From assembly GCA_001725155.1 (NCBI GenBank), contig MEFP01000004.1:1-64000 (forward strand): 64,000 bases of DNA. The letters run 5' to 3'. Below, one piece after another: positions 58,181 to 64,000 of the stretch. Position 1 is the first letter of the stretch; each line of letters opens with the position of its first letter. Below the pieces are notes generated by a model. That model did not search any database and had not been told where the DNA came from. It worked only from the letters and a program-made list of their open reading frames with translations. Both the position numbers and the translations under genes were made by a program. This DNA is from Lysobacteraceae bacterium SCN 69-320. GTDB lineage: Bacteria > Pseudomonadota > Gammaproteobacteria > Xanthomonadales > Rhodanobacteraceae.

Positions 58181-58426
58181 GTAGACGCTGGTGGGCGCAG
58201 CGAACCGCAACGCTGCGGTCCCTCCGTTGCGAACGGCACACCGCGATCAGCTCCGCACGACCGGCAGCGAGGCGAAGCCGTCGCTCTGATGCCGCACTCC
58301 GGCGACATGCCGCACAACGAACCGTGGTCGACGGAGGCTTCCGCAGCGTGTTCGTTCGCTTCGCCCGGGGCTTTCCGTGCAGGAGGCCCCTCGATGTTGC
58401 GGCTCGCTGCGCTCAGCGCAACCTAC
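58181..58426. repeat. paired REP-like palindromes (GTAG type), copy pair 4
   Basis: A forward copy at 58181-58214 (GTAGACGCTGGTGGGC then GCAGCGAACCGCAAC) and an inverted copy at 58391-58426 (CGATGTTGCGGCTCGCTGCG, then CTCAGCGCAACCTAC) lie in the 357-base stretch (58066-58422) between comM and the convergent patatin gene. The minus-strand GTAG head of the second copy contains the TAG stop of the patatin gene (58423-58425). No coding frame is credible elsewhere in this stretch. Confidence 0.75.
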
Positions 58427-61400
58427 GGGACTGCGCGAAATCCGCCTGGCGCCGCCGCCGGTGCCGGCGTAGCCACCGACGCCGTTGCCATCTGACCTTG
58501 CCGCTGGCTCCCGTTGCGCCGGTGCGTCAACGCCTGCTGCCACAACGCGCTGATCCGGGCCTGCAATGTCGCGGCCTCGCGCGGGCTGACCTTGCCGACA
58601 AGGCCGTAGTCGCCGTCGCGCAGTTCCACGGCATCCACTTCCGCCAGCGCCAGCAGCTGGTCCATGAACTCGGCGCCGAGACCGAGCTTGCGCAGGTGGT
58701 CCTGGATGCGCAGCACGCGCAGGACACCGCGGTCGAGGACGGCGATGCCGAGCGTGCTGTCGTCGGGCGATTCGCCGGTCCGGGCCAGCACCTGCCGCCA
58801 TTGGAGCCGCAGCGCGAACAGCCGCGGCGGTGCGCTGCTGTCGGCGGCGATGCCGAGCGCGTCGGACAGCAGCAGGCCTTGCTCGATGTGATTGACGAGG
58901 CCGGCGGCGGCCAGCGTGTCGACGTGTTCGCGCCAGGGACGAGCGCCGTGCGGCGGCGTCAGTTCCTCGACGCGCACGGCGTCGTTGAGGCGCGGCAGGT
59001 CCAGGCGCATTTCGCAGAATGCGACGAAGCGCGCACCGTAGGTCGGCACGCTGGCAGCCCAGGCGATGCGGAACATCGGTGCCCAGCTCCAGTGGCGGAA
59101 TACGTTGATCCAGCCGCGGTTGTCGGGATGCTGCCAGGTCCGCTCCAGGTCGAGATCGTGATAGACCGACTCCATGAGCTGCATGAGTTCCTGGCAGAAA
59201 TAGAAGCAGTTGCGGAAGGCTTCGCCGGTCGGCAGGCATGTGCGGCGCTGGCACGGGCTGCCGCCGCCGGTCATTGCCGCATGGCCGAAGCTCTCCGTCC
59301 CGCTGACCGTTGTCGCGTGGCCCGCCGTCGCCGCACCGTCCGCCGCTGCCGCATCGCGCTGCACCGTCGCATCGCGTCCCCTGTTGCCCGCAACCTTCAC
59401 CGCACCGATCGCCACGAGATCGGTCCAGGCCGGATAGATCTGCGCATCGAGCACGGCCAGCTCGGGCGAGCGGCGCAGCTTCTCGAACAGCTGCGTCATG
59501 GCCTTGCCGTGGGCGGCGAAGCGCTGCGGCAGGCCGCTGATCGGCGCGATCCACTGGTGGCGCAGTTCGATCAGCAGGCGCTCCTTGAGTCCCGAGTCAT
59601 GCACGCCGAGCGCCGCGGGCCCGGCCGCGGCCGGATCGACGCCGGCGCGCTCGAGCGCGGGAACCAGCGCCGAGCTCGCGACGAAGTCGCCGAGGCGGCG
59701 GTAGCTTTCGAACTGCGCCTCGTCGAAGAACTGATCGCCGGTGGATTCGTGCGGGAAGGTCGGATGCGCGCTCGCGTAGTGGGCGATGTCGGTCGGTTCG
59801 GTGCCGGTCAGGGTCGGCTTGAGATAGAGCAAGGTGCCCGTGCTGCCGTCGGCGTAGACGATGCTGCCGACGGCACAGCTGCGCGCGCTGTAGCCGTCGG
59901 CGCCGGGGCGCAGCGCGTTCACGTCGATGCGGATGTCGGCGCCGAAGTCGACGCGGCATTTGTGCACGGCGTTGCCGAGATCGGCGAACACGCGCTGCGG
60001 ATCGGCGCCGGCGTCGACGCAGAGCACGAAGCGGCAGCGCCGGCGTACGAGTTCGTAGAGGCCGAGGTTCTCGAAATGGCCGCCGTCGGACAGATAGACA
60101 TAGCGCCCGCCGTCGCGCGTGAGGCCGAGCATTTCGGCCAGCAGCCAGCCGGCCGAGAACGGCGCGCTGTCGGCGCGCGGCCGGGTCGGATGACTGGGGT
60201 TGGCCAGCCACCAGCCCAGGCGCGCATCGAACAGGGTCAGCAGGAAGGTCACCGCCGGCGAGCTGTGATAGCCCATGTTCGGACTGACCGCGGCGCCCGA
60301 GATCGACACCGCGCTGCCCAGGGTCAGCGCCGCGGCGAGCGGGTCGCGCGCCGCACCGGGTATCGCGGTGGCGGCTGCATGCGGTGTCGGATCGCCGATC
60401 GCGCTCGCGCCGGCGCGCGACGGTGGCGGCACGTAGCCGCAATAGCCCGGCGTCAGGCAGAACGAAGCGGCCTTGCGGTCCTGCCAGTCGAGCTGCTTGG
60501 CTGCGACGAGATTCAGCGCCGTGCCGATCAGCGGGTACAGCGGCCGGCAGCCGTTGCCGTCGCGTTCGACCTCCACGACATCGGCGAGCACGATGTCGTC
60601 GTGCGGATCGAAATTCGTGATCGGCTCGGGCTGGCGCTGCGCGTTGCTCGCGCCGAGATAGCAGCGCACGAGCCGGTTGCGATAGAACGCGTTCATGCTG
60701 AACTCGTTCACGTCGACGGTAAGACCGAACAGCAGCCAGACGCCGGCGGCGGTCACCGTGACCATGAGGACGACGAGAACGCTGCTTTCCGCGCCGAACG
60801 CGAGATAGCCGAGATAGATCGCGAGTTCCCCGGCCGCCTGCGACGGCCGCTCGTCCCAACCGACCAGCACGAGCAGGGCCTGCGCACCGAGACTGATGCC
60901 GACGAGCAGGCCGAGCACGAATACGGCCGGCGCAAGGCGCACGAGGCGGTCGAGCAGGGCCGAACCCGGCTTGCTGCCGCCGCTGCGCTGGCTGTAGGCC
61001 AGCAGTACGCCCGAGCCGGACGTCGCCAGCCAGGCCGCTACGCCGGCCCAGCCCGAGATCGCGCGCCATTTTTCGTCGACGAACTGGGACAGGTTCAGCA
61101 GCAGCCATGGTCCGTAGATCGTCAGCGCCAGCGACAGCACGATGCCGATCAGCACGAGACCCGCGGTCTTGCCGCCGACGCGGGCCCAGACCTCGCGCTG
61201 GAGGTCGCTCAGCGCGGGGCCGGCCAGGCCGACGTGGACGATGCCGGTCAAGGTGATCCCGGCCAGGGTGAAGGCCGGGCCGAGGATCAGGCTGTGCCAC
61301 AGGGTCGCGTCGCTGTAGCCCCAGGGCGCGAGCAGACGCAGCACGCCGATGATGGCCACGCCGCTGAACGCGGCCGCGCCGGCGGCCGCGAACAGGAAGC

Positions 61401-62415
61401 GCAGCCGGTGCTGCTGCAGCGGCTGCCGCCAGTCGTCGTCGTTGCGGCGCAAGGTCGACAGCGTCGTATCGAACACGGTCCAGACCAGCCAGATCGCGAA
61501 GTACAGCACCGCCGTGGTCAGGCCCAGGCGCGCTTCCAGCGAGGCCTGCGGCGCGAGCCACAGCGACAGCGATTCCCAGGGCTGCGGCAGCTGCCGCAGG
61601 CGGCTCAGGCCCATGGCGCCGAGAAACGAACCGCCGGCCAGGCCGACGATGACACCGAGCGCGGCCAGCGCGACGCGCGGTCGCGGCCGCTGGTCTTCGG
61701 CTTCGCCCAGCGGCGGCCGGTTGGTCTGCGAGCCTATCCAGGCGAGCAGCGCCGCTGCAGCCACACACAGCAGGGTGGCCACTGACAGCGACACGCCGGG
61801 CGCGCTGCCGGTCCAGCGCACGATCAGATGGAACAGCAGGATCGGCATCAGGCTCAGTGCCAGCAGCAGCGCGCAGAGCTGGACCTGCACCAGCAGCACG
61901 TTGCGCACGAAGGTGCCGATCATGCCGAGCGTGTCGCCCGACAGCGGCGACTTGCGCGGGCTCAGATAGTTGCTGTATTCGCGCAGGTGCTGGATCGGCT
62001 GCTGCGCATCGTCGGCCGGCGGCCGCCCCGGCATTGCGACGCGTTCGCGCAAGGTCGAGCGCAGCACGTCGAAGGCGCCGTCGAAGCCGCGGCGGCGGAT
62101 CAGGCCCTGCAGGAAGCCGCCGACATAGCCGCCGCCGGAAATCGTCGACTGGTAGTGGAAGCTGCGCAGCAGGTTGTCGCGTGCCAGCGCCTGCAGCACG
62201 CCGAGCGCGAAGGTTGCGCTGCGTATGCCGCCGCCGGACAGGGCCAGGCCCCAGACTGAGGGGTCGTCGTCGCGCGGCGCATCGGTGCCGCGGCCGAGAA
62301 TCAGATCGAGTTCGGCGTTGCGCAGCGCCTCGGGGTCGATGCGCACGGCCGGAGCCGGTTCGGGCGTGATGCGGGCGGCTGCAGCAGCCGCAGCCTGCGT
62401 TTCCGCGGAGACCAT
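58423..62415 (-). CDS. very large membrane protein with patatin-like phospholipase domain
   Basis: This 1330-residue protein carries a patatin active site split around a membrane region. The oxyanion-hole motif SGGGIRS (about 60-66) and the nucleophile S93 in QSTISGGGYVGG (a T-x-S-x-G form of the usual G-x-S-x-G) lie at the N-terminus. The catalytic aspartate D777 is in YLSDGGHFENLGLYEL. Between them (about 150-660) are ten or so transmembrane helices. The last 400 residues are soluble with a CQELMQLMESVYHDLDLE region. Such patatin proteins with a membrane insert exist in proteobacteria; substrate and topology are unknown. ATG 62415 has GAGGG upstream; the frame continues to 62868 but is Arg/Pro-rich. 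The TAG stop is part of a REP-like element. Confidence 0.82.
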   Translation of the reverse strand: MVSAETQAAAAAAARITPEPAPAVRIDPEALRNAELDLILGRGTDAPRDDDPSVWGLALSGGGIRSATFALGVLQALARDNLLRSFHYQSTISGGGYVGGFLQGLIRRRGFDGAFDVLRSTLRERVAMPGRPPADDAQQPIQHLREYSNYLSPRKSPLSGDTLGMIGTFVRNVLLVQVQLCALLLALSLMPILLFHLIVRWTGSAPGVSLSVATLLCVAAAALLAWIGSQTNRPPLGEAEDQRPRPRVALAALGVIVGLAGGSFLGAMGLSRLRQLPQPWESLSLWLAPQASLEARLGLTTAVLYFAIWLVWTVFDTTLSTLRRNDDDWRQPLQQHRLRFLFAAAGAAAFSGVAIIGVLRLLAPWGYSDATLWHSLILGPAFTLAGITLTGIVHVGLAGPALSDLQREVWARVGGKTAGLVLIGIVLSLALTIYGPWLLLNLSQFVDEKWRAISGWAGVAAWLATSGSGVLLAYSQRSGGSKPGSALLDRLVRLAPAVFVLGLLVGISLGAQALLVLVGWDERPSQAAGELAIYLGYLAFGAESSVLVVLMVTVTAAGVWLLFGLTVDVNEFSMNAFYRNRLVRCYLGASNAQRQPEPITNFDPHDDIVLADVVEVERDGNGCRPLYPLIGTALNLVAAKQLDWQDRKAASFCLTPGYCGYVPPPSRAGASAIGDPTPHAAATAIPGAARDPLAAALTLGSAVSISGAAVSPNMGYHSSPAVTFLLTLFDARLGWWLANPSHPTRPRADSAPFSAGWLLAEMLGLTRDGGRYVYLSDGGHFENLGLYELVRRRCRFVLCVDAGADPQRVFADLGNAVHKCRVDFGADIRIDVNALRPGADGYSARSCAVGSIVYADGSTGTLLYLKPTLTGTEPTDIAHYASAHPTFPHESTGDQFFDEAQFESYRRLGDFVASSALVPALERAGVDPAAAGPAALGVHDSGLKERLLIELRHQWIAPISGLPQRFAAHGKAMTQLFEKLRRSPELAVLDAQIYPAWTDLVAIGAVKVAGNRGRDATVQRDAAAADGAATAGHATTVSGTESFGHAAMTGGGSPCQRRTCLPTGEAFRNCFYFCQELMQLMESVYHDLDLERTWQHPDNRGWINVFRHWSWAPMFRIAWAASVPTYGARFVAFCEMRLDLPRLNDAVRVEELTPPHGARPWREHVDTLAAAGLVNHIEQGLLLSDALGIAADSSAPPRLFALRLQWRQVLARTGESPDDSTLGIAVLDRGVLRVLRIQDHLRKLGLGAEFMDQLLALAEVDAVELRDGDYGLVGKVSPREAATLQARISALWQQALTHRRNGSQRQGQMATASVATPAPAAAPGGFRAVP

Positions 62416-62816
62416 GGTGTTGCCCTCGCCGGCCGGACCGGCGGGCAGCCTACACCGGAAATGGCGCTTCGGCATCCTTGTCGCAATGTGCTCAAAGTCC
62501 ACGGCTGCATCGTGGCGAGATCGCGCAGCGACAGCCGTAAAGGCAGGCGGGCGGAGCATCGCGGCGACTCCGCGTCGATGTCCGGCTTGCGGGTTCGGGT
62601 TCGGCCGACGTCGGCGAGAGAGCTTTGCCGGCGTGACACCGGGGCGGGACAGGAACTGTCCCGCGCGCGACTCCGTGCCTGCGGAACGACGGCCGTTTGC
62701 GTGGCCGGCTGGCCGGATCTTTGGCCGATCGACCGCCGCCTCACGCCACCGCGGAATCACCGCTCCGACCGCGACGCGAATCCGCAAGCCGCAGCACGCC
62801 GCCGCAGCGGGCTTTC
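62416..62816. other. 401-base spacer between the LysR and patatin genes, hairpin but no gene seen
   Basis: Both neighbours are on the minus strand. The only notable structure is a 9-bp hairpin GCGGGACAG-GAA-CTGTCCCGC (62644-62664) without a T run. Frames crossing the region are Arg-rich and lack ribosome sites. Confidence 0.55.
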
Positions 62817-63776
62817 CTAGGGACCGAAGCGCGGCACCTGCGCCATCTGCTGGCAGGGATGCCACCACTCGGTCAGGCTCATGCGTTCGAGCAGGAAGTC
62901 GACGAACACGCGCACCTTGGGCAGTTGCGAGCGGCCGGGCGGGTAGACCGCGTTGAGATCGAAGGCCGGGCTTTGCCAGGCGCTGAGCACGCGGCGCAAT
63001 TTGCCCGCGGCGACCAGCGGTTCGACCAGGCCGTCGCTGATCAGCGCCAGGCCCTGACCGCCGATCAGCGCGGTGCGCAGCACGCCGGGATCATTGGTGA
63101 CGAAGACCGGCGCAACCGCGTGGTCGGTCGCTTCGCCGCCGTCGTCGCCGTTGCGCAAGGTCCAGCAGTAGCGGCCGTTCGCGCTGCGGTGCTGGCTCAT
63201 GGCAAGGGCGCGGTGATGCACGAGCTCGTCGGGCCGCAGCGGCTCGCCGTGGCGGGCGACGTAGTCGGGACTGGCATAGACCCGCGCGACGAAGCTGCCG
63301 AGCCGGCGCGCGCTGAAGGTCGAGTCGGCCAGCGGACCGACGCGCAGGGCGAGGTCGATGTCCGAGCCGATCAGGTCCAGCTTGTCGTTGCTGAGCACCA
63401 GTTCCACGCGCAGCTCCGGATGGCGCTGCAGGAACTCCGGCAGGATCGGCGCGACCGAGTTGCTGCCGAGGGAGTACGGCGCGGTCACGCGCAGCCAGCC
63501 GCGCGGCGCGCCGTGCAGCTGGTTCACCGCGCTTTCGGCCGCATCGAGGTCGCGCGCGATGTGCCGGCAGTGCTCGTAGTACAGCGCGCCGGCTTCGGTC
63601 AGGCCGATGCGCCGCGTGGTGCGCTTGAGCAGGTGCAGGCCGAGCCGATCCTCGAGTTCCTGCACCTTGCGGCTGACGCTGGTCTTGGGCAGGCCCAGTG
63701 CACGCGCGGCGGCGCTGAATCCGCCTTGTTCCACCACCCGCACAAAGATCAGCGTTTCATTGAAGTCGCGTAGCAT
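62817..63776 (-). CDS. LysR-type transcriptional regulator
   Basis: This 319-residue regulator has an N-terminal winged HTH (MLRDFNETLIFVRVVEQGGFSAAARALGLPKTSVSRKVQELEDRLGLHLLKRTTRRIGLTEAG region, with the recognition helix at about 28-45). The two-lobed substrate-binding fold begins at about residue 92 (WLRVTAPYSLGSNSVAPIL). It belongs to the common CrgA/DmlR-like group often divergent from an oxidoreductase gene; the divergent neighbour, if any, lies at or beyond the right edge. The ATG at 63776 is the standard start. A perfect inverted repeat 11 bases upstream may be its operator. Inducer unknown. Confidence 0.92.
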   Translation of the reverse strand: MLRDFNETLIFVRVVEQGGFSAAARALGLPKTSVSRKVQELEDRLGLHLLKRTTRRIGLTEAGALYYEHCRHIARDLDAAESAVNQLHGAPRGWLRVTAPYSLGSNSVAPILPEFLQRHPELRVELVLSNDKLDLIGSDIDLALRVGPLADSTFSARRLGSFVARVYASPDYVARHGEPLRPDELVHHRALAMSQHRSANGRYCWTLRNGDDGGEATDHAVAPVFVTNDPGVLRTALIGGQGLALISDGLVEPLVAAGKLRRVLSAWQSPAFDLNAVYPPGRSQLPKVRVFVDFLLERMSLTEWWHPCQQMAQVPRFGP

Positions 63777-63787
63777 TTCTGTCCCTC

Positions 63788-63809
63788 ATTGTCCCTGCTG
63801 CGGGACAAT
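63788..63809. promoter_or_regulatory. probable operator of the LysR gene (8-6-8 inverted repeat)
   Basis: ATTGTCCC-TGCTGC-GGGACAAT has perfect 8-base arms separated by 6 bases, in A/T-leaning sequence just before the LysR start codon. It contains the T-N11-A core of LysR boxes more than once. The position, close to the start codon, suits autorepression. Confidence 0.6.
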
Positions 63810-64000
63810 CATTCCCGAATCGACCCACTAATCAAAGCCAAGGTCGGGCCCACTTTTCCGTCCTGCTTCCCTGGCGTCGAGGAAATCTCCGAGCAAGCGT
63901 AACGCCCCGGCCGTTGGAGCCCCTTGGTTCAAGGGGCGGAGAAACGTCTGCAAAGCAGGCCACTGGCGGGGTTGTGGGGATGAGCAGCATGGCCTGGGAG

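Noticed and set aside
58093-61785. 1230-codon open frame on the plus strand opposite the patatin gene
   Set aside because: Composition is dominated by Arg, Gln, Ala and His typical of antisense frames, and the minus strand has clear catalytic motifs and membrane helices.
63919-63937. GTTCAA-containing hairpin resembling a tRNA T-arm
   Set aside because: The 8-bp stem with a 3-base loop does not fit a T-arm (5 bp and 7 bases), and no acceptor, D or anticodon arms are present nearby.
63980-64000. Possible start of a gene divergent from the LysR gene (ATG at 63980 or 63989)
   Set aside because: Only 7 codons remain before the window ends, which is too little to support a call, although the G-rich sequence before it could serve as a ribosome site.

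Overview
The window is GC-rich (roughly two thirds G+C by eye) with dense, mostly short-spaced genes. Its content fits a gammaproteobacterium of the Lysobacterales/Xanthomonadales, most likely Rhodanobacteraceae (Dokdonella/Tahibacter/Rudaea type). Three things point there: a secreted sialidase-like protein with the C-terminal tail DTIFKNSFEP typical of exported proteins in that group, GTAG-headed REP-like elements between genes, and the mix of conserved loci (rsmG-parA-parB, gltBD, glnB/K-ubiK-comM, fbp, hemB, rlmI, sfsA). The taxonomy is inference; there is no rRNA or other marker in the window.

Layout. 1-4.6 kb, minus strand: the N-terminus of a VgrG cut by the window edge, an iron/2-oxoglutarate oxygenase, a zinc-ribbon membrane protein and an SPFH protein (together like YdjG/YdjI of the Bacillus PspA locus), then fructose-1,6-bisphosphatase. 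4.8-9.2 kb, plus: a secreted Asp-box protein with a P-domain, a VOC protein and a WYL regulator. 9.5-12.6 kb: rlmI, sfsA, a REP pair and hemB. 12.9-17.9 kb: a two-receiver/PAS/GGDEF/EAL protein (FimX-like) overlapping a peptide ABC permease and a fused double ATPase (YejE/YejF-like, without the YejA/YejB partners). 18-21 kb: a small band-7 protein, then rsmG-parA-parB. 21-22.3 kb: an ECF sigma factor with its anti-sigma factor. 22.5-31.8 kb, plus: a glycosyltransferase, exported proteins of unknown role, gamma-glutamyltransferase, an orphan ParA-type ATPase, SixA, YceI and a phospholipase D lipoprotein. Next comes a 190-base run of six back-to-back hairpins before a YkvA-family gene. 33-38 kb: RDD protein, thiolase, a second 2OG oxygenase and two unknown membrane/exported proteins. 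38.1-44 kb, minus: gltB-gltD. 44.6-48.2 kb: a REC-EAL regulator translationally coupled to a BvgS-like hybrid kinase. 48.6-58 kb: PII protein, AraC and VOC genes, ubiK, a four-gene accessory cassette, comM. 58.4-63.8 kb, minus: a giant membrane patatin and a LysR regulator.

The most unusual stretch is 51.7-56.0 kb. A holin-like membrane protein, an amidase with an SH3-like tail, a coiled lipoprotein and a trypsin-like protein with no signal peptide sit head to tail between ubiK and comM, genes I recall as neighbours in related bacteria. I read this as an inserted lysis/export-type cassette. Other points are a leader with two interleaved palindromes ahead of ubiK, REP-like elements whose GTAG head supplies the stop codon of two genes, and a low-complexity insertion in ComM. 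No rRNA, tRNA, CRISPR array, transposase or prophage structural gene (the VgrG fragment apart) was recognised.
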